A DNA stretch of 10,178 nucleotides from Firmicutes bacterium UBA1047 (GCA_002316585.1 DCDU01000159.1:1-10178); one strand, 5' to 3'; shown: positions 1-7,878, counted from the first letter of the stretch. Numbers and translations are program-made. The notes: a model not told the origin generated them from the letters alone.

Positions 1-726
1 ATAAAACCATATGGCGACACATTAAATGACGGAATGGTTCAAATGAGTTTCACACTGCCTGTTCCTTACGGTGATGAAGCAAGTGAAGCAGCAAAGCAAT
101 TAGCGGAAAAAATGGGATTTGAAGACCCGGCGGTTGTATTTTCCAAGGACTTGGGGGTTGGCTACACATATTTTGTAATGTATGGAAAATGCACTCACAC
201 AGTTGATTATACAAATATTGAGGTTCCTAAGGTTGATATTGAATTCATGGAAAGAGAAGAAGTTGAAGAATATATCAAAGAAAATATTAAAAGAGATGTA
301 GTGATTGTAGGAGCATGTACAGGTACGGATGCCCACACTGTCGGAATAGATGCAATCATGAATATGAAGGGTTTTGACGGTCACTACGGGCTTGAAAGAT
401 ATAAGGGAATTGAAGCCATTAATATGGGCAGCCAGGTACCGAACGAAGAACTTATTGCAAAAGCAATTGAAGTAAAAGCAGATGCAATATTGGTATCCCA
501 GGTAGTTACACAAAAAGATGTTCATATTGCCAACCTGACACAATTGGTTGAAATGATGGAAGCAGAGGGACTGAGAGACAAAATGATTTTGATTTGCGGA
601 GGTCCTCGACTAAACCACGAGCTTGCACAGGAATTAGGATACGATGCAGGTTTTGGTGCGGGAAGCTATGCAAATCATGTTGCAACATTTGTTGTAAAAA
701 AAGTTGTTGAAAGAAATTTAATTTAA
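1..726 (+). CDS. kamE: Lysine 5,6-aminomutase beta subunit (KamE), 5'-truncated by window edge
   Basis: This is the cobalamin-binding subunit of lysine 5,6-aminomutase, which uses adenosylcobalamin and PLP to move the terminal amino group of L-beta-lysine or D-lysine from C6 to C5 in lysine fermentation. The frame is open from base 1 and begins IKPYGDTLNDG, a conserved N-terminal stretch of KamE, so the ATG at 34 is internal and roughly 20 residues are missing. The motif DAHTVG holds the His that ligates cobalt (visible codon 112, bases 334-336). The Lys of NMKG, 11 residues later (codon 123), matches the PLP Schiff-base lysine, and the spacing equals the known His133/Lys144 pair. The C-terminal half has the B12-binding Rossmann features (DAILVSQ, ILICGGPR). 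KamD should lie just upstream. The much longer OraE is a related alternative, but the local length and wording fit KamE better. The gene ends TAA and is followed by a repeat doublet. Confidence 0.93.
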   Translation: MKPYGDTLNDGMVQMSFTLPVPYGDEASEAAKQLAEKMGFEDPAVVFSKDLGVGYTYFVMYGKCTHTVDYTNIEVPKVDIEFMEREEVEEYIKENIKRDVVIVGACTGTDAHTVGIDAIMNMKGFDGHYGLERYKGIEAINMGSQVPNEELIAKAIEVKADAILVSQVVTQKDVHIANLTQLVEMMEAEGLRDKMILICGGPRLNHELAQELGYDAGFGAGSYANHVATFVVKKVVERNLI

Positions 727-739
727 TAGTATGAGACAT

Positions 740-809
740 GAGATTCTTCGCCTGCGGCTCAGAATGACACGCTGCTTTGCAGCTTATCCTGAGCAATGCG
801 AAGAATTTC
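740..809. repeat. Head-to-head REP-like repeat doublet, probable kam terminator
   Basis: Two copies of the window's repeat core face opposite ways around a small hairpin. Core A (740-768, minus strand) has outer stem ATTCT/AGAAT, a GA/GA mismatch, inner stem GCC/GGC and loop GCA. The centre (771-783) is the perfect hairpin GCTGC-TTT-GCAGC. Core B (about 784-809, plus strand) has ATCCT/AGAAT, GA/GA, inner stem GC/GC and loop AAT. The two cores are also complementary to each other, so the whole unit can form one long hairpin. It is followed on the plus strand by a T-rich tract (806-828), as expected of a Rho-independent terminator 14 bases after the kamE stop. The terminator role is inference. 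Confidence 0.8.
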
Positions 810-838
810 TTTCTCTTTTTATATTTATTAAAATATCA

Positions 839-866
839 TTGCATAAGCATGAATATATGGTAAAAT
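839..866 (+). promoter_or_regulatory. Putative sigma-A promoter before the kinase/ABC region
   Basis: TTGCAT (839-844), a 16-base spacer and TAAAAT (861-866) make a reasonable vegetative promoter just after the kam terminator region. Transcription would begin near 873 and give a leader of at least 150 bases before the kinase frame. It is a pattern match only. Confidence 0.45.
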
Positions 867-884
867 GTACTAAATAGGTAGTAG

Positions 885-953
885 CAGGGGTGAAGCTAAT
901 AGTAGCATTAGTTAAAAGACAAAAATAATTACCCTGTTCACGGCAGGGTAATT
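885..953 (+). promoter_or_regulatory. Structured leader with mutually exclusive pairings
   Basis: A perfect 10-bp hairpin (927-936 with 944-953, loop 937-943) contains CCCTG at 932-936 paired with CAGGG at 944-948. A second CAGGG lies upstream at 885-889 and could pair with the same CCCTG, so two alternative folds are possible, as in attenuators. A small hairpin CTAAT/ATTAG lies between them. Downstream, 976-991 (GTC-A-GC, TATA, GC-C-GAC) is followed by a T-rich run to 1010, which resembles a terminator; the same bases are also open in the kinase frame and would encode a membrane helix. No known riboswitch class was recognised. Apart from this, the repeat doublet and the promoter, I see nothing in the gene-free stretch 727-1062. 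Confidence 0.3.
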
Positions 954-1062
954 AACAATTAAAAGTTTTCAATTCGTCAGCTATAGCCGACTTATTTTTA
1001 TACTTTTTTTAGTTGGTAATATAGCTAAATATTATATAAAAACTCAAAACAAACTTTTCATA

Positions 1063-2034
1063 TTGTTTCTTATTGATACCGCTCTTATTTATATAATTGA
1101 GTCCAATTCGCGTCTGTTAATAAATTACTTTTTCCATTCTTTTTATATGATAATTTTCCTCGAAGCATCTCTTACACTGCAGCTTAAAAAAGGAATTGCA
1201 ATCGGAATTATTACGGTAATCATATCAATGATAAAGTACGTATATTTAATTTATTATAAATTTAATTTATCCAATGTATCACAAATGTTTTTCTTTCTTA
1301 TGGTTAATATATTGATTCTGATAATTGCGGCATTTGCCCGAAAGACAAAAGAAGAAAAAGAAAAAAAGGATATTTTGTACAGAGAGCTTTTGGATACTCA
1401 TAAAAAGCTCAAAGAATATACCGATGAGTTGAACAGGCTTTCTGTAATAGAAGAAAGAACTAAAATCGCACGAGACATACACGATACCTTAGGTCACAAT
1501 ATGACAGCTTTGATTATGCAGCTGTAGATGGCAGAGCATTATGCAAAAACCGATATGGAAAAATCAGCCGAAATGCTTAATAATTCTCTAAAAACAGCAA
1601 GAGACAGCCTGTTTGCAATAAGAGAGGTTGTTGAAACATTGAGAGGAAAAGAATCAATTTCGCCGGAAATAAAAATAAAAGCTTTAATTGAACAATTTTC
1701 CGAAAAAACCGGCGCAGAAATAGACTTAAAAATAAGCGGTGAAATTACAGGTGACAATCCGGCAGACTCAGCAATATACCACATATTGCAGGAAGGAATG
1801 ACAAATGCCATAAGGCATGGCAATGCATCTAAAATCCGGATTAACCTTATATATTCCAAGGAATGTATAAAATTTAACATAAAGGATAACGGAGCCGGGG
1901 CATTGGTTTTTGTCGAAGGCTTTGGCATGAAGGGAATAAGGGAAAGGGTGGACTCCTTTGGGGGCAAAGTTGAATTTAAATCACAAGAAGGATTTATTAT
2001 AGACGGAATGATAAAATTGCAGTTGGGAGGATAA
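1063..2034 (+). pseudogene. NarL-family sensor histidine kinase, interrupted by in-frame TAG
   Basis: This is a membrane sensor kinase of the HisKA_3/HATPase_c type that normally phosphorylates a LuxR-type response regulator. One reading frame covers the whole gene but is split by TAG at 1525-1527. The first part (154 codons) has hydrophobic helices, a coiled-coil-like linker (residues 90-127) and the phosphoacceptor box ARDIHDTLGH with His140 (codon 1480-1482). The second part (168 codons from 1528) has the rest of the dimerisation helices, the N box QEGMTNAIRHG (Asn at 1804-1806), the G1 box DNGAG (from 1885) and the G2 box GFGMKG, all intact. The only start candidate is TTG at 1063, without a Shine-Dalgarno. 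The frame stays open upstream to 952 and reads hydrophobic (SRLIFILFLVG), so the true N-terminus seems lost. A response regulator gene, normally adjacent, is missing. TAG is an ordinary stop for three neighbouring genes, so a nonsense mutation is likelier than recoding. The C-terminal part alone has no evident ribosome binding site. Confidence 0.8.
1525..1527 (+). other. In-frame amber codon inside the kinase
   Basis: The protein reads TALIMQL-stop-MAEHYAKTD without a frame change, inside the dimerisation/phosphotransfer domain and 15 codons after the phosphoacceptor His codon. Related kinases tend to have a polar residue such as Glu or Gln here, so a single change GAG or CAG to TAG would explain it. 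Confidence 0.9.
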
Positions 2035-2088
2035 GAAAATTAATATGGAATATTAATATCTTATTAATAAAAAATCGGAGGAATCAGA

Positions 2089-3069
2089 ATGAAAAGAAAA
2101 ATAGCATTGATATTATCACTGCTGCTTATATTATTGACAGTCTGCAATACAAATAATCTTTTAGAATACAAAAAGGCAGCGGAAAAAAGAGAGCAAATTA
2201 CAAAAGGTCAGACCTCAGGGGCATTTACAGTGATTACGGAAATTAACCGGGACGGGTTGACGGCAGAAGAAATAAAAGAGCTTAATTATATTAAAGATAT
2301 GCAGGGCAGCTACAGTGTTGTTTTCGATGAGGATGAAGAAAAAATAATCATCAGAAATTACATGAATTTAGGAGGATTGGGATATGATTTAGAAGTTTAT
2401 ATTAACGGGGAAGAAATGTCCATGAAGCTGCCTGTTGTCGGGAAGTATTTAAAAATAGACAAAGAAATTATCTCAGTCGATGAAGAAGCTTTCGAAAAAG
2501 AAAATCAAGTTATTTCAGAAAAGACTATTAAAGAACTTACTGAAAAGTGGCTCGGCTTAATGAATGAAGAAGATGTTTTCAGAGGAAAAGGCATTATACT
2601 TACAACTCCCGACGGTGAAGTTAAAACAACGGAATATACGATTAAGCTAAATAATGAACAAATAAAATCACTGCTTAAGGATTGTGCCGGAATATTGCCT
2701 GAAGATGAAAATTTAAAAGCATTTTATGAAAAAAACATTCGTGCAAATGCAGAATTTCTACAAATTAAAACCTTTGAAGAATTCATTAATGATATTATAA
2801 AAGCTGCCGAAGAATTTTATGTTGAAAAATTCAATTATACGGCATATGTTGATATTGACGGATATATCGTAAATGAAATTATTGAAATATCGATAAAGGC
2901 AATTGATTCCGAAAAGGAGGGAGTAGTAGGAATGGATTACAATTTAGATATAAAAAGCTGGGATATTAACAAAGAGCAAAAATTTGACTTCCCGGTTCTT
3001 ACGGATGAAAATACTTTAAAAATAGAAGACTTGGACGTGGATATGCCTAATGCCTTCATAAATAATTAG
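2089..3069 (+). CDS. Predicted lipoprotein or membrane-anchored protein of unknown function
   Basis: I do not recognise a named family. The protein is 326 residues, with a basic start (MKRK) and a hydrophobic stretch at residues 5-18 followed by Cys19. The sequence before the Cys is LLTVC; Val at -1 is unusual for a lipobox, so it may be a lipoprotein or may simply stay anchored by an uncleaved signal. The rest is hydrophilic and acidic with alternating beta-like segments (SYSVVFDEDEEKIIIRNY, YDLEVYINGEEMSMKL, YVDIDGYIVNEIIEI), reminiscent of LolA/LppX-like lipoprotein folds; that is an impression, not a match. The start is set by GGAGG nine bases upstream. It lies 9 bases before the ABC ATPase gene, so it is probably co-transcribed and may be an extracytoplasmic partner or sensor for the exporter. 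It occupies the place where a response regulator gene would be expected. Confidence 0.8.
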   Translation: MKRKIALILSLLLILLTVCNTNNLLEYKKAAEKREQITKGQTSGAFTVITEINRDGLTAEEIKELNYIKDMQGSYSVVFDEDEEKIIIRNYMNLGGLGYDLEVYINGEEMSMKLPVVGKYLKIDKEIISVDEEAFEKENQVISEKTIKELTEKWLGLMNEEDVFRGKGIILTTPDGEVKTTEYTIKLNNEQIKSLLKDCAGILPEDENLKAFYEKNIRANAEFLQIKTFEEFINDIIKAAEEFYVEKFNYTAYVDIDGYIVNEIIEISIKAIDSEKEGVVGMDYNLDIKSWDINKEQKFDFPVLTDENTLKIEDLDVDMPNAFINN

Positions 3070-3078
3070 GGGTGACGT

Positions 3079-4008
3079 ATGTTAAAAATTGAAAATTTAT
3101 GTAAAAGCTTCGGCAGTATAAAAGCAGTGGATGACATTAGCTTTGAGGTTAAAAGAGGCGAAGTCTTTGGGCTCTTGGGACCCAACGGTGCGGGAAAATC
3201 AACTACAATTTCTATAATATCCACTCTTCTGCCTCCTACAAGCGGTGAAATACTGTTTGAAGATAACAGTATTTTTAAGAATCCTAAAAATATAAGGCAG
3301 AAATTGGGCGTTGTACCTCAGGATATTGCCCTTTATCCCACACTTACAGGCTATGAAAATTTAAAATTCTGGGGGAATATATACGGGCTTAAGGGTACGG
3401 AGCTTAAAAAAAGAATATCCGAAGTAGCAGATATCATAGGTTTGAACGGGCGATTAAAAGACAGGGTTGAAAAATACTCCGGAGGGATGAAAAGAAGGCT
3501 GAACATAGGCTCGGCGCTTCTTCACAAACCGGAGCTTCTCATTATGGATGAGCCTACCGTGGGAATCGATCCTCAGTCCAGATCACACATTTTGGATACG
3601 GTATTAGGATTAAATGCCCAAGGAATTACAATAATATATACCAGCCACTACATGGAGGAGGTTGAGAATATTTGCAGCCGAATCTGCATAATGGATGAAG
3701 GAAAAATAATCGCATCGGGAACCCAACAGGAATTAGTGGAATTGGTAAAAGAGAAAACACAGATAAATATTAAGTTAGACAATATAAACGAGGATTTGTT
3801 AAACGGCTTTAAATCAATAAACGGAGTTTTTGATGCAAAAATTTTTGAGGACATGATTACGCTTTACGGTGAAAACGGAGATACCATGCTTGCTGAAATT
3901 ATTTCGAAGGTATCAGAGCAAAAAAGCAAAATTCAGTCAATAGATGTTCAAAAGCCCAACTTGGAGGCAGTATTTCTGCATCTTACAGGTAAAGCTTTAA
4001 GAGATTAA
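3079..4008 (+). CDS. ABC exporter ATP-binding protein (DrrA/LnrL-like)
   Basis: This is the cytoplasmic ATPase subunit of an ABC-2-type exporter. All core motifs are present: Walker A GPNGAGKST (residues 34-42), Q-loop Gln81 (VVPQD), signature YSGGM (133-137), Walker B LLIMDE (153-158) and H-loop His190 (YTSHYMEE). At 309 residues it has the usual length of drug, antibiotic or Na+ exporters of the DrrA/NatA/CcmA group, including about 80 residues after the nucleotide-binding domain. AGGGGTGA, starting at the previous stop codon, is the ribosome binding site. Two permease genes follow with 10 bases and then an overlap. Together with the upstream NarL-type kinase this layout resembles LnrLMN of Bacillus subtilis (linearmycin resistance). 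The substrate cannot be read from sequence; export of an antimicrobial or lipid-like compound is an inference from the layout. Confidence 0.93.
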   Translation: MLKIENLCKSFGSIKAVDDISFEVKRGEVFGLLGPNGAGKSTTISIISTLLPPTSGEILFEDNSIFKNPKNIRQKLGVVPQDIALYPTLTGYENLKFWGNIYGLKGTELKKRISEVADIIGLNGRLKDRVEKYSGGMKRRLNIGSALLHKPELLIMDEPTVGIDPQSRSHILDTVLGLNAQGITIIYTSHYMEEVENICSRICIMDEGKIIASGTQQELVELVKEKTQINIKLDNINEDLLNGFKSINGVFDAKIFEDMITLYGENGDTMLAEIISKVSEQKSKIQSIDVQKPNLEAVFLHLTGKALRD

Positions 4009-4018
4009 GGAGACTATT

Positions 4019-5368
4019 ATGAAGGTAATAAGTATTATCATAAAAGATTTGAAAACCGTACTTAGTGATAAACAGGCGATAATAGTCACCATGCTCATGC
4101 CATTGATTTTAATGACTATTTTAAGTGTTGCTTTAAAAGGCTCATTCATTGACAGCGGCGATAATGAAACAGAAAACGTAAATATAGCTGTTGTAAAACT
4201 TTATGATGAAGCAGCGGATTCTCAAATGTTTAAAACAACATTGGAGGAAAGATTAAATATTAATCTTTCGGGAGATGAAGTGCGGCCGGAGGAAATATTC
4301 TTTGAGGATTTTTTAGGAAGCGAAGAAGTTTTGAAGCTGATAAATTACAGAGTTGAAGAAGAAAACACGGCTATGGAGCTGTTAAATGCAGGAGAAATTT
4401 CCGCAGTGATAATCCTTCCCGAAAGATATATTTATGACATGAAAGTTAATCTTCTGACACCATTCAGGAACAATGTGAATGTTAAGGTTCTTACTCATCC
4501 GGACAAAAATATTGCCGGCGAAATAGTAAAATCCGTAATGGAGGCATACACCAACACCATGTCATCAATTATAATAGGCAAGAATGTGCTGATTGAATCA
4601 ATAGGAGCCAATGACCTTGGAGAAGGCGGATATGAAAATATTGATAAAGTAATGGAAGGCATGACATCCATGATGGAAGAAGTAAGCATCAATATTGAGG
4701 ATGTTACGGTTGAAGGAAGAAAAAATATAACAAGTGCGGAATATTATTCGGTGGCAATGATGACCATGTTTATTCTCTATGCGGCAGGACAGGGAGGCAG
4801 GATGCTTTTGGAAGAAAAGGATAATCAAACTTTTCAAAGAATGGTCATTGCCGATATTTCCAAAACTCACATTTTAGCGGGAAAGTTTATGACTGTATTT
4901 TTGCTGGCATCCATACAAATAACGGTAATGATGATTTTTTCATATTTTGCGTTAAAGGTTAAGTGGAGAGACATAAACTCCATTGTTGCGCTTAGCTTCT
5001 CAACTGTTTTTGCGGTAGCAGGATTGGGAGTTTTTATTGCTTCCCTAACCTACCGTACAGAAAACTATAGAATAGCAAATATGTTTGAAAATATTATCGT
5101 ACAGGTGATGGCACTTTTGGGCGGAAACTTCTTCCCAATTGATGTGATGCCGAAATTAATTCAGAAGTTAAGCTTTTTTTCCCTTAACGGCGTAGCCCTT
5201 AATTCATATTTGAAAATTATTCTTGGCTACGGTCTTGCTGATATTTTAAACAATGTTCTCATACTTTCAGCCATAGGAGTTCTGTTCACTGTTATGGGAG
5301 TTGTAATATTCAATAAGGAGGTGTCTGATGATGCTAAGCATAATAAAATTAAGACTGCTAAGGCTTAG
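4019..5368 (+). CDS. ABC-2 type permease with large external domain (LnrM-like position)
   Basis: This is a membrane subunit of the exporter. One N-terminal helix (about residues 20-39) is followed by roughly 200 residues that should lie outside the cell, then about five C-terminal helices (near 242-258, 285-312, 321-343, 359-378 and 408-431). This is the classic ABC2_membrane_3 layout. The segment ALLGGNFFPIDVMP matches the conserved region before the last helices of this family. At 449 residues it is somewhat longer than a typical 380-400, mostly in the external loop. AAGGAG ahead of ATG 4019 sets the start. The 3' end overlaps the next permease gene by 41 bases, suggesting translational coupling and assembly as a heterodimer with it. 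Confidence 0.9.
   Translation: MKVISIIIKDLKTVLSDKQAIIVTMLMPLILMTILSVALKGSFIDSGDNETENVNIAVVKLYDEAADSQMFKTTLEERLNINLSGDEVRPEEIFFEDFLGSEEVLKLINYRVEEENTAMELLNAGEISAVIILPERYIYDMKVNLLTPFRNNVNVKVLTHPDKNIAGEIVKSVMEAYTNTMSSIIIGKNVLIESIGANDLGEGGYENIDKVMEGMTSMMEEVSINIEDVTVEGRKNITSAEYYSVAMMTMFILYAAGQGGRMLLEEKDNQTFQRMVIADISKTHILAGKFMTVFLLASIQITVMMIFSYFALKVKWRDINSIVALSFSTVFAVAGLGVFIASLTYRTENYRIANMFENIIVQVMALLGGNFFPIDVMPKLIQKLSFFSLNGVALNSYLKIILGYGLADILNNVLILSAIGVLFTVMGVVIFNKEVSDDAKHNKIKTAKA
5315..5323 (+). promoter_or_regulatory. Strong Shine-Dalgarno inside the upstream permease gene
   Basis: AAGGAGGTG is a nearly perfect anti-16S match lying inside the last codons of the first permease gene. It serves ATG 5328, or the adjacent ATG 5331, which has slightly better spacing. 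It explains how the overlapping second permease is efficiently translated. Confidence 0.8.
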
Positions 5369-6500
5369 AGATGATTATATGGTATTTTTAGTTATGACGG
5401 CAATGGCAATGGTCTTTACCGCGGTATTCGGATTTTCCTTCAACAGCTACAGACCATCCGTAATAATAGTTGATAAAGACAAAACCCCATATTCGGAGGA
5501 ATTCGTTAATGAGCTGAAATTAAGCAATATTTTTAAATTTACCGATTCAGATATAGACAGTGCTTCCCTGCAGGTGGAAGAAGGAGATGCATTGGTTGCA
5601 TTAATAATAAATGAAGGTTTTCATAACAGTATTGAAAATGGCAATAAAATAATTATAGGGCAAATTAAGATAAAGGATGACACTTATATTTTTACATTGC
5701 AGGAAACCGTAAGGAGTATAATTGCGAAAATGGCAGGCAGCGAAAGAATTGCAGAAGCTGCTGCGGATTTTATTTCTTTTCAAAAACCAACTGCTGACAG
5801 AGAAGAAGCAAAAGCATCGGCTTACAAAGCCGTAAAGGAATCCTGGAAATATAAAAACCCCTTGAAAATTACCTCAACAGTAGCTAATACAAATATTCAG
5901 TCCGGTTATGACGGTCTTAAGCATTCAATGATTGGATTCACCATATTTTTTTCAACATATACCATGGTTTTTTCAATAGGAACAATACTTAGTGATAAAA
6001 GATATAAAACATGGGAAAGGATGCTTATATCTCCCGTATCAATGTCCTCCATATTAGGCGGTACGATGGCAGTTTCCTGCCTGGTAGGATTTATTCAAAT
6101 GGCGGTATTAATTTTCGGAGGCAGATATTTATTCGGAATGGATTGGGGTGACAGCATGGCAGGAATTATTACGGTATCAACTGCCTTTGTGTTTACCGTA
6201 ACAGCAATGGGACTTATGATGTCCGGCATTGTAAAAACCCAGGCTCAGCTTGGTGCGGTAGCACCTGTTGTTTTAACCAGCTCCGCAATGCTTGGAGGCT
6301 GTATGTGGCCCCTTGAAATTGTAAACAACAAAGCGTTGTTATTTTTGGCGGAGCTCACACCTCACAAATGGGCAATACAGGGGATGGAATCTATCGCAGC
6401 AAGGGGCATGGGCTTTGAAGCAGCAATAATGCCAACAATGGTACTGTTGATAATGGGAATAATTTTCTTTGTAATTGGAGTAAAAACGGTGAAACAATAG
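5328..6500 (+). CDS. ABC-2 type permease, second subunit (LnrN-like position)
   Basis: This is the second membrane subunit of the exporter, 390 residues. It has one N-terminal helix (about 16-37), an external region to about residue 200, then helices near 201-221, 241-264, 280-302, 308-328 and 365-386. The segment SAMLGGCMWPLEIV, followed by LTPHKWAIQGM, is typical of the ABC2_membrane_3 group. Its distinct sequence from the first permease suggests a heterodimer with the ATPase encoded at 3079. It is the last gene of the operon, ends TAG and converges on cinA, with a hairpin between them. Confidence 0.9.
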   Translation: MMLSIIKLRLLRLRDDYMVFLVMTAMAMVFTAVFGFSFNSYRPSVIIVDKDKTPYSEEFVNELKLSNIFKFTDSDIDSASLQVEEGDALVALIINEGFHNSIENGNKIIIGQIKIKDDTYIFTLQETVRSIIAKMAGSERIAEAAADFISFQKPTADREEAKASAYKAVKESWKYKNPLKITSTVANTNIQSGYDGLKHSMIGFTIFFSTYTMVFSIGTILSDKRYKTWERMLISPVSMSSILGGTMAVSCLVGFIQMAVLIFGGRYLFGMDWGDSMAGIITVSTAFVFTVTAMGLMMSGIVKTQAQLGAVAPVVLTSSAMLGGCMWPLEIVNNKALLFLAELTPHKWAIQGMESIAARGMGFEAAIMPTMVLLIMGIIFFVIGVKTVKQ

Positions 6501-6563
6501 TATAAAGTAAAAAAATTGAATTTAACAAATGAAAATAAGCTTGATAGTGATGAAATGAATACT

Positions 6564-6620
6564 GACGGGGACATTCCTTCTATACGCAAAGACTCCCTAT
6601 GGTAAAGGTGTGTCCCTGTC
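6564..6620. repeat. Inverted repeat between convergent genes, possible terminator
   Basis: GACGGGGACA (6564-6573) and TGTCCCTGTC (6611-6620) are inverted copies with one G-T wobble. CCTT (6576-6579) and AAGG (6605-6608) extend the stem after a 2x2 internal loop. The unit lies between the permease stop at 6500 and the cinA stop at 6628, so it could terminate both transcripts, although neither side has a strong T run. The locally higher GC and terminal symmetry would also fit a short mobile repeat. No target-site duplication was clear. Confidence 0.55.
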
Positions 6621-6627
6621 TATTTGT

Positions 6628-7878
6628 TTATCTTTCAATACACTTTCTCAACAAATCCAAAACCGTATTAGCCGACCTCTCCCTGATAGTGTCCCGTGTT
6701 CCGGTGGCATGAATATTTTTCACCTCATATTTTCCATCATAATAGACACATACATATACCAAGCCTACGGGCTTTTCTTTGCTTCCTCCGTCGGGACCCG
6801 CAATACCGGTGGTAGATACACCTATATCACTGCCTGAAACCAAAGCTGCGCCGTATGCCATTTCCTTGGCAGTCTGCTCACTGACTGCTCCGTATTTTTC
6901 TATGGTTTCTTTTTTTACACTTAATGTTCTGATTTTCGATTCATTGCTGTATGCAACAAAGCCCTCCAAGAAAGATTTGGAAATACCCGGATAACCTATG
7001 AGCTTTGAAGCAACAAGACCTCCTGTCAGAGACTCTGCGACAGAAACGGTCAGATTTTTGTTCAGCAGCAATTGAGCAACTTTATCTTCAATCTTACCGC
7101 TGTCAACAATATAAGCATTTTCTTTTCCGAAGCGCCTGATTAATTCTTCCGTTACCGGCTCAATAAGTGCTTTGCACTTTTCCTTATTCTCAGCCTTTGC
7201 GGTAATTCTGAAAATTACCTTGCCTGCGCTGGCAAATGTTGCAATCGTAGGATTCACTTGATTTTTTATAATATCAAGAACCATTTCCTCGGCGGCAGAT
7301 TCGCCTATATTTACGACAATTAATTTTTCGCCGTAAACAACCCAATTTGAAAATTGTTTTAGATAAGGTATTACCTCGGAGTCCATAAGAGGCTCCATTT
7401 CCTTTGGAGGTCCGGGCAGCAATATTCCTATTTTGTAATTTCCTTCACTGTCCTTTCCTCTGTAAATACATGCATTGGCAGTTCCGTTCGGGTTGTTCAG
7501 CACTATAGAGCCCTTTGGAAAAAAGGCTTGCCTCATATTGTTTTGAGGAATGTTTTTCCTAAATCGCGTATACATTTCTATTACATGTTGATAACTATTT
7601 TCGTCATAAACCATTTCAACTCCGAAATATTCAGCCAATGCCTCCTTTGTTATATCATCCTGAGTAGGTCCGAGACCTCCCGTGCATATAACAATATCTG
7701 CCCTTGAAAAGCAAATTCCAAAGGCATTCTTCATTCTTTCCGTATTGTCGCCAACAACGGTTTGATAATGCACATCAATGGCTATTTCAGCCAACTTTTT
7801 GGAAATATATTGTGCATTTGTATTGACAATATCTCCATGCAAAAGCTCACTACCTATACAAAGAATTTCAGCATTCAT
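6628..7878 (-). CDS. cinA: CinA family protein (MoCF-like domain plus nicotinamide-nucleotide amidase)
   Basis: The protein is 416 residues, the full length for CinA. The N-terminal COG1058/MoCF-like domain shows CIGSELLHGDIVNTNAQYIS (7-26), TGGLGPTQDD (66-75), NPNGTA (129-134) and LLPGPPKEM (153-161). The C-terminal PncC/CinA-C domain shows AESLTGG (281-287) with Ser283 as the likely catalytic residue, and TTGIAGPDGG (356-365). PncC-type enzymes convert NMN to nicotinate mononucleotide and ammonia in pyridine nucleotide salvage. The N-terminal domain in other bacteria acts as a pyrophosphatase, and the name comes from competence in streptococci. The frame is open 27 codons further, but that part reads through the upstream repeat, while GGAGG six bases before ATG 7878 marks the true start. 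The peptidase gene lies upstream on the same strand, so co-transcription is likely. Confidence 0.95.
   Translation of the reverse strand: MNAEILCIGSELLHGDIVNTNAQYISKKLAEIAIDVHYQTVVGDNTERMKNAFGICFSRADIVICTGGLGPTQDDITKEALAEYFGVEMVYDENSYQHVIEMYTRFRKNIPQNNMRQAFFPKGSIVLNNPNGTANACIYRGKDSEGNYKIGILLPGPPKEMEPLMDSEVIPYLKQFSNWVVYGEKLIVVNIGESAAEEMVLDIIKNQVNPTIATFASAGKVIFRITAKAENKEKCKALIEPVTEELIRRFGKENAYIVDSGKIEDKVAQLLLNKNLTVSVAESLTGGLVASKLIGYPGISKSFLEGFVAYSNESKIRTLSVKKETIEKYGAVSEQTAKEMAYGAALVSGSDIGVSTTGIAGPDGGSKEKPVGLVYVCVYYDGKYEVKNIHATGTRDTIRERSANTVLDLLRKCIER

Noticed and set aside
34..726. kamE starting at ATG 34
   Set aside because: The frame is open from base 1 and the codons before 34 encode a conserved KamE stretch, so the gene is cut by the window edge.
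890..928. Twelve-codon GTG leader peptide (MKLIVALVKRQK)
   Set aside because: No properly spaced ribosome binding site and no codon run suggesting regulation; such short frames arise by chance.
976..1010. Stand-alone terminator before the kinase
   Set aside because: The stem has an A-C mismatch, and the T-rich run is also in the open kinase frame, where it encodes a hydrophobic helix. It is mentioned in the leader entry only.
1525..1527. Pyrrolysine or general TAG recoding
   Set aside because: TAG is the normal stop of the genes ending at 3069, 5368 and 6500, and a kinase dimerisation domain is not a known Pyl site. A nonsense mutation is simpler; readthrough is kept only as an alternative.
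6610..6994. Plus-strand frames opposite cinA
   Set aside because: Antisense shadows of a well-conserved gene with no starts or family features.
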